The notes under the pieces are model-generated. The model searched no databases. It was not told where the DNA came from and was given only the letters and a program-made list of their open reading frames with translations. The translations under genes and the position numbers were made by a program. Below, one piece after another: positions 6,589 through 14,703 of a stretch of 16,951 nucleotides of DNA. The DNA comes from an uncultured cyanobacterium (lineage in GTDB: Bacteria; Cyanobacteriota; Cyanobacteriia; Cyanobacteriales; Geitlerinemataceae): assembly GCA_937121005.1 (NCBI GenBank), contig CAKZKB010000093.1, positions 1 to 16,951 of the forward strand, in the 5' to 3' direction. Positions within the stretch are counted from its first letter, which is position 1; every line of letters starts with the position of its first letter.

Positions 6589-7745
6589 TGTCTGACAAAA
6601 CTATCCCCTTCGGCCGTCCCTGGATCGACGACGGCGATCGCGAAGCCGTCCTCAAAGTCCTCGAGGGGCCGATTTTAGCCCACGGCCCCCAGTGCAAAGC
6701 CTTCGAGCAAGAATTCGGGCAAATCCTAGGAGACGAAGCCCACTGCGTTTCTGTCAGTTCTTGTACCGCCGCCCTCCATTTGGCCTACTTTCATCTGGGG
6801 ATCGGCCCGGGCGACGAAGTGATTGTCCCCGCCCAAACCCATACCGCCACGGCCCACGCAGTGGAACTCGTGGGAGCCAAACCCGTCTTTGTAGACTGCG
6901 AACTGACAACGGGTAACGTCACTGCTGAAGCGATCGCGGCCGCCATCACCGAGCGCACCAAAGCCCTTTCTGTGGTGCATTTTCTCGGCATTCCCTGTAA
7001 CATGGCCGCCATTACCGATTTGGCTCGCCAACGGGACTTAAAAGTTGTCGAAGACTGCGCCTTGGCCATCGGCACTCGCTACCAGGGTCGCCACGCCGGA
7101 CTTTGGGGGGATATGGGGTGTTTTTCCTTCTATCCCGTCAAGCATTTGACCACCGGAGAAGGGGGAATGTTCGTCTCTCGCCACCCGCAAGTGGCCGCCT
7201 CGGTGAGCAAGCAGCGAGCCTTTGGGGTCGATCGCTCCTATGCCGAGCGCACCCTACCGGGGATGTACGACGTGGTAAAATTGGGGTTTAACTATCGCAT
7301 GAGCGATATTAATGCCGCTCTCGGTCGCCACCAACTGACCAAAGTTCCGGAAATCCTCAAGCGTCGCCGGAAGAATTTCGAGCAACTCAAATCTTTGTTG
7401 TGGAAAATCGAAAATGTCGTTATTATTGACAGTCCGGGAGAGGAATACGAAAACAGTTACTACTGCTTGAGCGTCGTCTTGCAAGGGGCGTTAAAACCGC
7501 ACCGAAACGCGATCGCGACGGCTCTTAAAGCGATGGGTGTAGGGACGAGTATTTACTATCCCCAACCCGTGCCGAGGATGAAGTATTACCGGGAAAAATA
7601 TGGCTACCGTCCCGAAGATTATCCCAACGCCGCAGCCATTAGCGACGGCTCCATCGCCCTTCCCGTCGGCCCGCACGTTAGCAGCGACGATATCGAGTTT
7701 ATCGCTCGATCGCTCGAGAAAACTATCAAGGAGACTCACACATGA
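6588..7745 (+). CDS. DegT/DnrJ/EryC1/StrS (PseC-like) sugar aminotransferase
   Basis: 385 residues. This is a PLP-dependent aminotransferase of the sugar type, placing an amino group on a keto nucleotide sugar with glutamate as donor. Visible: IPFGRPWIDDGD at the N-terminus; SSCTAALHLAY (phosphate-binding region); GDEVIVPAQTHTATAHAV; VVEDCALAIG with the PLP-pyridine Asp; and SFYPVKHLTTGEGGM, where Lys185 is the Schiff-base lysine. The sequence GFNYRMSDINAALG follows as in all DegT members. The start is shared with the previous stop (TAATG) and the end overlaps the next start by 4 bases. It could serve a 3-keto uronic acid (WbpE-like) or a 4-keto-6-deoxy sugar (PseC/LegC/SpsC-like). The following GNAT gene favours the 4-amino reading. 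Confidence 0.9.
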   Translation: MSDKTIPFGRPWIDDGDREAVLKVLEGPILAHGPQCKAFEQEFGQILGDEAHCVSVSSCTAALHLAYFHLGIGPGDEVIVPAQTHTATAHAVELVGAKPVFVDCELTTGNVTAEAIAAAITERTKALSVVHFLGIPCNMAAITDLARQRDLKVVEDCALAIGTRYQGRHAGLWGDMGCFSFYPVKHLTTGEGGMFVSRHPQVAASVSKQRAFGVDRSYAERTLPGMYDVVKLGFNYRMSDINAALGRHQLTKVPEILKRRRKNFEQLKSLLWKIENVVIIDSPGEEYENSYYCLSVVLQGALKPHRNAIATALKAMGVGTSIYYPQPVPRMKYYREKYGYRPEDYPNAAAISDGSIALPVGPHVSSDDIEFIARSLEKTIKETHT

Positions 7746-8782
7746 CAAAAACACTTGAAAACCGGAAAATTTTGCTAGTCGGCGGTGCGGGATTTATCGG
7801 TCACAACTTAGCTTTAGCCCTGAAACAACAGGGCGCGAATGTGGAAATTGCTGACAGCTTGCAGGTGAACAACCTGCTCGCCTATGCCTCCAAAATGCCC
7901 GATCTCTACCAGCGAGATCTCTATTTACGCATTTTGCACCAGCGCCTCGACCTGCTGCACGAAGCTCAAATTCCCCTCCACATTCAAGACGCTCGAGATT
8001 ACCACGCTCTGGGACATTTATTCAATGAAATTCAGCCCCAAGTCGTGGTTCATTTAGCGGCGGTGGCTCATGCAGGGCGATCGAATAAAGATCCGTACAG
8101 TACCTTCGATCACAGTCTGCGGACGTTAGAAAATGCTCTCGACTGCGCTCGTGGGCGAGTCGAGCAATTTATTTACTTTTCATCGAGCATGGTGTACGGG
8201 AACTTCTTGACCCCAGAAGTGACCGAAGAAACTCCCCTAGATCCGATTGGAATTTACGGAGCGCTGAAAGTATCTGGGGAAAAAATTGTCATTGCCTACA
8301 ATCAAGTTTTCGATTTACCTTACACGATTATTCGCCCGTCTGCACTTTACGGCCCCCGATGCGTCAGCCGCCGAGTCGGGCAAATTTTCATCGAAAATGC
8401 CATCAACGGTGCCAAACTGCGGATGGATGGAGACGGTAGCGACAAGCTCGATTTTACCTACATTGACGATTTGGTTCGCGGTGTTTGTCTGGCGATTCAA
8501 AATCCCAATGCGGTTAATCAAACCTTTAACCTCACTTACGGCAGTTCGCGATCGATTCGCGATTTAATCGAGATTATGCAACAGCATTTTCCGCACGTTG
8601 AGGTCGAAAGTATCCCCCGAGATAAACTGATGCCCTTCCGAGGGACGCTCAGCGTGGAAAAAGCCAAAGATTTGCTAGGATACGCCCCTCAAAATCCCCT
8701 AGAAGTCGGATTTCCTAAGTATATCGAGTGGTATCGCAGTTTAATGTCTGCCCCGAAACCCACTGCGGCCATCGTCGGATAG
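7742..8782 (+). CDS. Extended-SDR NAD-dependent nucleotide-sugar epimerase/dehydratase
   Basis: 346 residues. Rossmann motif GGAGFIG (14-20); VVHLAAVAHAGRS in the middle; Ser-rich FSSSMVYG (Ser147-149) and the catalytic pair in YGALK (Tyr172, Lys176); TIIRPSALYGPR and DFTYIDDLVRG in the substrate half. This is the GalE/WcaG/RmlB superfamily. Catalytic Tyr and Lys are present, so an active epimerase or dehydratase is expected. The glutamate-based dehydratase triad cannot be assigned by eye, so epimerisation is slightly preferred. An unusual feature is a longer helical insertion at about 42-75, with many Leu and charged residues, before the DARDY segment. It sits between the aminotransferase and the acetyltransferase, which suggests the same nucleotide sugar as substrate. 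Confidence 0.85.
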   Translation: MTKTLENRKILLVGGAGFIGHNLALALKQQGANVEIADSLQVNNLLAYASKMPDLYQRDLYLRILHQRLDLLHEAQIPLHIQDARDYHALGHLFNEIQPQVVVHLAAVAHAGRSNKDPYSTFDHSLRTLENALDCARGRVEQFIYFSSSMVYGNFLTPEVTEETPLDPIGIYGALKVSGEKIVIAYNQVFDLPYTIIRPSALYGPRCVSRRVGQIFIENAINGAKLRMDGDGSDKLDFTYIDDLVRGVCLAIQNPNAVNQTFNLTYGSSRSIRDLIEIMQQHFPHVEVESIPRDKLMPFRGTLSVEKAKDLLGYAPQNPLEVGFPKYIEWYRSLMSAPKPTAAIVG

Positions 8783-9526
8783 ATGGAAATTGTCGCCGAT
8801 CGCTGGCTGGGGGAAATGTTAGGCTGCCCTGTATTTCAGGTACGGGGGGTAGAAAATTTCCCCTTAGAAATCGGCTTCGGGAAGGAAACGAGTACGCCCG
8901 ATCGGGCCATGTACTATGCTAAAATCCCTACCCATAACGTGGAGCGCGTCCGACAACTGAGTGCCATCGGTTTTTACGTGGTTGATGTGAATGTCACCTT
9001 TGCCATCGAACCCCAGCAACAGAAACAATCTGCGCGATCGGAAACGGCGATCGTAGAAATCCGTCCCGACGATCGCGATGCCGTTTTGGAAATAGCTGCC
9101 AGTTGCTTCCAGTCCTCTCGCTTTCATTTAGATCCGCTTATCGATAATACCATTGCCGATCGGATCAAGGGGGAGTGGGTTGCCAACTACATTCGCAAAC
9201 AACGGGGGGAAGCATTGTTTGTGGCCCTAGTCGAAGAGCGACCGGCCGGTTTTTTAGCCGTGCTGAGATCGCAACTCGATGGTAAACTGGTTTATACCAT
9301 CGACCTTATCGGTGTCAGTGCGGCGTTTCGGCGGCGCGGTATCGGACGATCGCTCGTCGAGTTTTTCCTCGATCGCTACGGCGATCGCGGCCATCGGCTA
9401 CAGGTTGGAACTCAAATCGCTAACCGAGCGTCGATGCGATTGTACCCGCGATCGGGATTTACATTTTACAGTAGCGCTTACGTCCTACACAAGCACGTCG
9501 AAAACGGACAAACACTGGTCGTCTAA
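8783..9526 (+). CDS. WecD/SpsD-like GNAT N-acetyltransferase (amino-sugar acylation)
   Basis: 247 residues with two parts. Residues about 1-80 form an N-terminal lobe with YYAKIPTHNVERV and IGFYVVDVNVTF, like the N-terminal half of WecD/RffC (dTDP-4-amino-4,6-dideoxygalactose acetyltransferase). The C-terminal part (about 90-240) is a GNAT fold with IDLIGVSAAFRRRGIGRSL, where RRRGIG (183-188) is the acetyl-CoA pyrophosphate-binding motif; NRASMRLYPRSGF is the closing GNAT motif. Such enzymes acetylate a 4-amino group made by a DegT enzyme. The ATG follows the upstream stop with no gap. In the wbp pathway this step uses a left-handed beta-helix enzyme (WbpD); none is present here. Confidence 0.8.
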   Translation: MEIVADRWLGEMLGCPVFQVRGVENFPLEIGFGKETSTPDRAMYYAKIPTHNVERVRQLSAIGFYVVDVNVTFAIEPQQQKQSARSETAIVEIRPDDRDAVLEIAASCFQSSRFHLDPLIDNTIADRIKGEWVANYIRKQRGEALFVALVEERPAGFLAVLRSQLDGKLVYTIDLIGVSAAFRRRGIGRSLVEFFLDRYGDRGHRLQVGTQIANRASMRLYPRSGFTFYSSAYVLHKHVENGQTLVV

Positions 9527-9532
9527 ACGTCT

Positions 9533-10546
9533 ATGAAAATTGGTCAATTCGATCTAGAAGAAAAAGTCCTGATTGTTGCTGAAATTGGGAACAACCACGA
9601 AGGCAACTTTGAAGTCGCCAAGAAGCTGGTGCGAGAAGCGGCCAACTGTGGAGTCGATGCCGTTAAATTCCAAACTTTTAAAACCGAGCATTATGTCAGT
9701 CATTCCGATACGGCCCGGTTTGAAAGATTGAAATCTTTTGAGTTGAGCGACTCCCAGTTTTCCGAACTGGCAGAACTGGCGCGATCGCTGGGATTGATGT
9801 TCTTTTCGACCCCATTAGACTTGCCAAGTGCGAACTTTCTAAATAAGATAGTCGATAGCTATAAAATTGCCTCTTGCGATAACAATTTTTATCCTCTCCT
9901 CGAAACGATTTGCCAGACGGGTAAGCCAATAATTTTGTCATCTGGAATTGTCGATCTCGAACAAATTCAAGCCAGCCAGAAATTCATCGAAACCTGTTGG
10001 CAAAATCGAAAAATTGACGGAGATCTCGCCATTTTACACTGCGTCAGTAGCTATCCCGTTCCCCCCGAACAAGCAAATTTATTAGCTATTCCATTTATGC
10101 GCGATCGCTTGCAAACAACCATCGGTTACTCGGATCATACCATTGGCATCGATGCTTGCTTATCTGCTGTAGCCATCGGTGCTAAAATTTTAGAGAAACA
10201 CTTTACCTTAGACCATCACTATTCAGATTTCCGCGATCACCAACTATCAGCCGATCCATCAGAGATGAAGCAGTTGGTCGAAGGAGTTGCCAAAGTGAAA
10301 TCGATGTTGGGGAAACCTGAGAAAGTCGTTCAACCATGCGAAGTCAATGCGATTCCTTTGATTCGCCGTTCGATCGCGGCTGCCCGCAGTCTACCACAAG
10401 GACACCAACTCGAACTCGACGATCTGATGTGGATTCGTCCGGGAACGGGACTTCCCCCCGGAGAAGAAAACAAGGCGATCGGAAAAACACTAAAGCGTAG
10501 TTTAGAAGCAGGCGAACTTATCGATCTAGCAGATCTGGAGAAGTAA
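9533..10546 (+). CDS. neuB: NeuB/SpsE/LegI/PseI-family nonulosonic acid synthase
   Basis: 337 residues, normal for the family, which condenses phosphoenolpyruvate with an amino-hexose to give a nine-carbon sugar acid. A TIM-barrel domain (1 to about 262) shows VAEIGNNHEG (15-24), VKFQTF (44-49), YKIASCDNNFYPLL (110-123), GYSDHTIG (198-205) and EKHFTLD (221-227). The C-terminal SAF (antifreeze-like) domain spans about 277-337, with IRRSIAAARSLPQGHQL and the RPGTGLPP loop. These are the metal, PEP and sugar contacts known in NeuB. The substrate group (sialic, legionaminic, pseudaminic or other) cannot be assigned by eye. It lies six bases after the GNAT stop and five before asnB. No hydrolysing epimerase (NeuC/LegG) or PseG is in the window. 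Confidence 0.88.
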   Translation: MKIGQFDLEEKVLIVAEIGNNHEGNFEVAKKLVREAANCGVDAVKFQTFKTEHYVSHSDTARFERLKSFELSDSQFSELAELARSLGLMFFSTPLDLPSANFLNKIVDSYKIASCDNNFYPLLETICQTGKPIILSSGIVDLEQIQASQKFIETCWQNRKIDGDLAILHCVSSYPVPPEQANLLAIPFMRDRLQTTIGYSDHTIGIDACLSAVAIGAKILEKHFTLDHHYSDFRDHQLSADPSEMKQLVEGVAKVKSMLGKPEKVVQPCEVNAIPLIRRSIAAARSLPQGHQLELDDLMWIRPGTGLPPGEENKAIGKTLKRSLEAGELIDLADLEK

Positions 10547-10551
10547 CGAAA

Positions 10552-12384
10552 ATGTGTGGAATTGCGGGTTACTTTGGAAGTCGAGAAATTTCTCCCGATC
10601 GCCTCGAAACTTGCTTGCAGCGAATGAAGCGGCGAGGCCCTGATAATGCTGCTTATCGTCACTGGCGAAACTGCCAGGGAAATCACGTTTATTTGCTCCA
10701 TTCTCGTCTGAGTATTATCGATCTCGATCCGCGAGCGAGTCAACCCTTTAGCGATGGTTCCAAATGGATTGTTTTTAATGGAGAACTGTACAATTATTTA
10801 GAAGTGCGATCGCAGTTATCCAGTCAAGGAGAAACCTTTAAAACCGAGTCCGATACAGAAGTTTTTATTAAAGCCATCGATCGCTTTGGTTGGTCGATCC
10901 TCGATCGCTGTGAAGGAATGTGGGCCTTAGCCGTTTACGACGAACGAGACGGCTCTCTTACTCTCTGTCGCGATCGCTTCGGGGAAAAACCCCTCTATCT
11001 CTATCGCGATGCTTCGGGGATTTATTTTGGTTCGGAAGTCAAGTTTATTATTGCTTTACTCGGACAGCATTTGCCCGTTAATTTAGAGCATTTATATCGT
11101 TACATTGTTAACGGTTATAAAGCCCTATATAAAAAGCAAGATAGCTTTTTCAAGGGATTGGTAGAGTTGCCATCGGCCTCTATTCTACACCTGGATGCAG
11201 CCGGAAATGAGAAACAAACTCGTTACTGGGAACCGCAATTTCGTCCCCATGAAGAGATGACCTACGAAGAGGCGATCGCCGGGGTTCGCGATCGACTTTT
11301 AGAGTCGGTTAAACTCCGCCTGCGGGCCGACGTTCCTTTAGCTTTTTGCATGAGTGGCGGAGTCGATTCTAATTCACTAATTAGCATCGCTAAAAACGTT
11401 TTTGACTATAACGTTCATGGGTTTACAATTGTTAACACCGATGCTCGTTACGAAGAACAAGATATGGTAGAGTATGCTGTATCCGAACTTGGCATTCAAC
11501 ATACTGCGATCCCCGTCAATACAGATAATTTTTTACCCAAATTAAAAACCTTAGTGCGCCAACACGATGCTCCCGTTTATACCATTACTTATTTCGCGCA
11601 ATGGTTGTTAATGGAAAGTATTGCCGATCGGGGGTATCGAATTTCCGTAAGCGGTACCGCAGCCGATGAATTGTTTACCGGATACTACGACCATCATTTA
11701 GCTTACTTAGCTGAAATTCAAGACAACCCAGAATTATATCAGCGATCGGTACGCGCTTGGGAAGAACACATTCTCCCCATCGTCAGAAACCCCTATCTGC
11801 GCGATCGCGATCTATTCGTCAACGATCCCCAATTTCGCGACCACATCTTCCTAAATTCAAAAGAATTTTCGGAGTATTTGGTAGAAGATTGGTGGGAAGG
11901 GTTCGCGGAAACGCAGTTTACCGACAGCTTGTTGCGAAATCGGACATTAAACGAATTATTCCACGAAGCGATTCCCGTCATTTTGCATGAAGACGATCTC
12001 AACGCCATGTACTTCTCCATCGAAAATCGATCGCCATTTTTAGATCGAGAATTGTTTGACTTTTGCCATCGCATTCCCTGTCGCCATCTGATTCGAGACG
12101 GAATGGCTAAAGCCGTGTTGCGAGATGCGATGCGGGGGATTGTCCCAGATAAGATTATCGAGAACCGCCGTAAAGTCGGATTTAATGCCCCGATTTTCTC
12201 TTTTCTGAACGTGCGCGATCGCGACGTTAAAGAATACTTACTGGACGACAGTCCTATTTTTGAATACGTCCGTAAAGACAAAATAGAGCAGTTAATCGGT
12301 AAATCCGATCTGCCGAATAGCGAAAGTAAGCTGCTGTTTTACTTCTTAAACAGCAAGATCTTCTTGGAGGAATTTGCCGCATGA
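10552..12384 (+). CDS. asnB: AsnB-type glutamine-hydrolysing amidotransferase
   Basis: 610 residues, full length. The N-terminal Ntn glutaminase domain (about 1-200) starts MCGIAGYFG with catalytic Cys2 and has MKRRGPDNA, VFNGELYNY and ESDTEVF, all the glutamine-site landmarks. The synthetase domain contains the PP-loop SGGVDS (268-273), SGTAADELFTGYY, ENRSPFLD and NRRKVGFNAPI. It looks catalytically intact: ammonia from glutamine is passed to an AMP-activated carboxylate. In a sugar cluster with a 6-dehydrogenase, the acceptor may be a uronic acid or other sugar acid (compare WbpS of Pseudomonas) rather than aspartate. GGAGAAG lies about 10 bases before the ATG, and the stop overlaps the next start (ATGA). 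Housekeeping asparagine synthesis remains possible but less likely in this setting. Confidence 0.87.
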   Translation: MCGIAGYFGSREISPDRLETCLQRMKRRGPDNAAYRHWRNCQGNHVYLLHSRLSIIDLDPRASQPFSDGSKWIVFNGELYNYLEVRSQLSSQGETFKTESDTEVFIKAIDRFGWSILDRCEGMWALAVYDERDGSLTLCRDRFGEKPLYLYRDASGIYFGSEVKFIIALLGQHLPVNLEHLYRYIVNGYKALYKKQDSFFKGLVELPSASILHLDAAGNEKQTRYWEPQFRPHEEMTYEEAIAGVRDRLLESVKLRLRADVPLAFCMSGGVDSNSLISIAKNVFDYNVHGFTIVNTDARYEEQDMVEYAVSELGIQHTAIPVNTDNFLPKLKTLVRQHDAPVYTITYFAQWLLMESIADRGYRISVSGTAADELFTGYYDHHLAYLAEIQDNPELYQRSVRAWEEHILPIVRNPYLRDRDLFVNDPQFRDHIFLNSKEFSEYLVEDWWEGFAETQFTDSLLRNRTLNELFHEAIPVILHEDDLNAMYFSIENRSPFLDRELFDFCHRIPCRHLIRDGMAKAVLRDAMRGIVPDKIIENRRKVGFNAPIFSFLNVRDRDVKEYLLDDSPIFEYVRKDKIEQLIGKSDLPNSESKLLFYFLNSKIFLEEFAA

Positions 12385-13499
12385 AATACTGTAAAAATTG
12401 CATCTTACCCGACACGCGACCGAACCTAACAATTGGCGAACCTGGCATTTGCAATGCCTGCGAAGCGCATCAAACGAAACGAGCGATCGATTGGCAGCAT
12501 CGAGAACTCGCATTTCAAGATGTCGTTAAAAATGCCAAGTCTCGCAGCCGAGGTTACGACTGCTTGATTCCCGTTAGCGGAGGAAAAGATAGCACTTGGC
12601 AAGTAATTAAATGCTTGGAATACGGTTTAAATCCCCTAGCTGTGACCTGGAAAACTCCCGCTCGCACCGAACTGGGGAGGAAAAATCTAGAAAATTTAGT
12701 GAGCTTGGGAGTCGATCATATCGATTACCAAGTCAATCCGCAAGTTGAAAAAAAGTTCCTCTATCAATCTTTTGATAAATATGGTTCTACTGCCATTCCC
12801 ATGCACATGGCTTTGTTTAATATTCCCTTACAAATCGCCGTTAAATTTGACATTCCGTTGGTCGTATGGGGAGAAAATTCTGCCTTTGAATATGGGGGGA
12901 ATGAAGACGAACGTCAAGGATTCAAGCTCGATCGAGACTGGCTAAAAAAATATGGTGTCACTCACGGAACTACAGCCGAAGATTGGATTGGAGACAAACT
13001 AAGCCGAAAAGAAATGACTCCTTACTTCGGCCCGGATCCGAAAGAATTAGACCGTAAAGGGGTGCTAGCCGTCTTTTTAGGCTACTATTTTCCCTGGGAC
13101 GTAGAAACGAGTTTGGAAGTGGCGCGATCGCATGGTTTTCAGGTGCGAGAAGAAGGGCCGAAAACCGGATACTATAACTACGCCGACATTGATGATGACT
13201 TTATCTCCATCCATCACTGGTTGAAGTGGTATAAATTTGGCTTTACTCGTCTCTACGATAACCTATCACTAGAAATTCGTAACGGACGCATGAGTCGAGA
13301 AGAGGCGATCGCGATCGTCTCGGAGCGAGGAGATGAAACCCCCGAAGACGACATAGCCAAGTTTTGCCAATTTGTCGGGATTACCCGAGAACACTTTTTC
13401 CAGATTGCAGAAAAATTTCGCAACCTAGACATTTGGGTCAAAAAAGAGGGAAAATGGCAAATTGAGAACTTTTTAATTCCCAACTGGAGGTGGACGTGA
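12381..13499 (+). CDS. PseA/WbpG-type N-acetyl sugar amidotransferase
   Basis: 372 residues. This family converts an N-acetyl group of a sugar (pseudaminic acid in Campylobacter, or UDP-ManNAc3NAcA in Pseudomonas) to an acetamidino group, using ATP and ammonia. Four cysteines, CKNC (4-7) and CNAC (24-27), form a likely zinc site, with LPDTRPNLTI between them. The PP-loop SGGKDS is at 66-71. PMHMALFNIPLQIAVKF and VVWGENSAFEYGG are typical of the family, as is GYYFPWD. Pseudomonas WbpG is served by HisH/HisF-like partners; none lies nearby, and the gene is instead coupled to asnB by a 4-base overlap. It ends with a GTGA overlap into the next gene. Confidence 0.87.
   Translation: MKYCKNCILPDTRPNLTIGEPGICNACEAHQTKRAIDWQHRELAFQDVVKNAKSRSRGYDCLIPVSGGKDSTWQVIKCLEYGLNPLAVTWKTPARTELGRKNLENLVSLGVDHIDYQVNPQVEKKFLYQSFDKYGSTAIPMHMALFNIPLQIAVKFDIPLVVWGENSAFEYGGNEDERQGFKLDRDWLKKYGVTHGTTAEDWIGDKLSRKEMTPYFGPDPKELDRKGVLAVFLGYYFPWDVETSLEVARSHGFQVREEGPKTGYYNYADIDDDFISIHHWLKWYKFGFTRLYDNLSLEIRNGRMSREEAIAIVSERGDETPEDDIAKFCQFVGITREHFFQIAEKFRNLDIWVKKEGKWQIENFLIPNWRWT
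13486..13490 (+). promoter_or_regulatory. Shine-Dalgarno deciding the start at 13496
   Basis: GGAGG lies inside the last codons of the PseA-like gene, five bases before the GTG at 13496. An in-frame GTG at 13490 overlaps this site and cannot use it. The start at 13496 also gives the 4-base stop/start overlap seen at other junctions of the operon. Confidence 0.65.
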
Positions 13500-13870
13500 A
13501 ATTTACCCCCATCGATCCCCCGCGCGTCTTTGAAGTCGGGTTTGGAGAAACCATCGAAATGAAAGACTGCGCTCGACTCGCACTCGAACCTGACGAACAA
13601 GTGACCTTGACAACTGAAGCCGGAGCGGAGTACGATCTGGCCCGTAAATCGTGGGGATTTTATGCGACTCCTTCACTCAACGGACGCTTGTCAGGATTCG
13701 GACTGCGAGGCGTTTTAGTGAAAAACCGCATCGATCGCTATTTTATCTTGCTCGTTGAGCGCGGAAAAGAATCGCTGTTTGAGGAATACCGACAAATCGA
13801 ACAACTGGAGATCGTCTGTTGGTTAGACAGTACCGAACAACTACAACAAATTGAGGAGGGGTTAAAATGA
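13496..13870 (+). CDS. Conserved-looking 124-residue protein of unknown function
   Basis: I do not recognise an established function. From the GTG at 13496 the protein is small, soluble and acidic, without signal peptide, membrane segment or cysteine cluster. It opens KFTPIDPPRVFEVGF, continues with ALEPDEQVTLTTEAG and AEYDLARKSWGFYATPSLN, then GRLSGFGLRGVLVKN and YFILLVERGKE, and ends in a charged helix. The alternation suggests a small beta-rich domain with a final helix. The run with WGFYATPSLNGRL looks like a conserved core and could be a binding loop. It sits between the PseA-like gene and a methyltransferase, overlapping both by 4 bases, so strict co-expression is likely. Possible roles are a partner or chaperone of one of these enzymes, or a sugar-binding or scaffold protein; this is inference from position only. 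Confidence 0.7.
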   Translation: MKFTPIDPPRVFEVGFGETIEMKDCARLALEPDEQVTLTTEAGAEYDLARKSWGFYATPSLNGRLSGFGLRGVLVKNRIDRYFILLVERGKESLFEEYRQIEQLEIVCWLDSTEQLQQIEEGLK

Positions 13871-14703
13871 GCGTCAAACTGAAAAATACTCCTCTTCGCT
13901 GTCCGTGCAATGGGGATTATTTTGCCAAAGCATTCGTCTACGATGCACCCCCCGAGGGGGAAACCCGCTTTAGTTTTAGCAGTGAAAACTACCATCGAGA
14001 AGTGTGGCAATGTCAAATTTGCCATCACTTTGTCTCTACCTGCGACATGGACTTAAGCGAGTTATATCGGGAAGATTACGTCAGTTCGACTTACGGAGAA
14101 AAAGGAATAAAACATACCTTCGATCGCATTATCTCTTTACCCCCGGGAAAATCTGATAACATTGGTCGGGTGCAGCGAATTGTAGAATTTGCCGAGAACT
14201 ATCTGAAATTACCCGCAGCCGAAAATCGTCCCCCCCGAATTTTAGATGTGGGATCGGGTTTGGGAGTTTTCCCGTACCAGATACAGAAAGCGGGATGGAA
14301 AGTAACCGCACTCGATCCCGATCCGCGCATGGTGGCCCATATTCGCGAGGCGATCGGCACGAACACAGTTTGTGGCAATTTTATGGAGTTGTCAGATTTA
14401 GGGCGTTTTGATATAATATCGTTTAACAAGGTACTCGAGCACGTCGAGGATCCTGTAACCATGTTGGCCAAAAGCCAACAACACCTAAACAAAGGAGGAA
14501 TCGTTTACATCGAGATCCCAGATGGAGAAGCATCTGCTATGCGAGGAAAAGGTCGAGAAGAGTTTTTTATCGAACACTTCCACATCTTTAGCATAGCATC
14601 AATAGCGTTGCTAGCTAGCCGTGCGGGATTTCAACCAATCAAAATTGAGCGGTTGCAAGAACCTAGCACCAAATATACCCTACGAGCCTTTTTACGCTTA
14701 TGA
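13867..14703 (+). CDS. Class I SAM methyltransferase with N-terminal Cys (zinc-ribbon-like) domain
   Basis: 278 residues. An N-terminal module carries Cys12, Cys14 and the pair in WQCQICHHF (Cys49, Cys52), resembling the zinc-binding segment in front of some sugar methyltransferases; LSELYREDYV follows as in that group. The Rossmann domain begins at ILDVGSGLGVF (125-135; Asp127, GxGxG), with VTALDPDPRMV as motif II and FNKVLEHVEDP as the motif IV region. YIEIPDGEAS lies further on. It probably methylates a sugar intermediate or a finished glycan made by the operon. O-, N- or C-methylation cannot be decided. The gene overlaps both neighbours by 4 bases. Confidence 0.82.
   Translation: MSVKLKNTPLRCPCNGDYFAKAFVYDAPPEGETRFSFSSENYHREVWQCQICHHFVSTCDMDLSELYREDYVSSTYGEKGIKHTFDRIISLPPGKSDNIGRVQRIVEFAENYLKLPAAENRPPRILDVGSGLGVFPYQIQKAGWKVTALDPDPRMVAHIREAIGTNTVCGNFMELSDLGRFDIISFNKVLEHVEDPVTMLAKSQQHLNKGGIVYIEIPDGEASAMRGKGREEFFIEHFHIFSIASIALLASRAGFQPIKIERLQEPSTKYTLRAFLRL

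Noticed and set aside
8929..8940. TACCCATAACGT, identical to the first 12 bases of the 1841-1860 palindrome, inside the GNAT gene
   Set aside because: It is only slightly more than a half-site without the second arm and encodes ordinary residues (PTHNVE region) in frame; probably coincidence.
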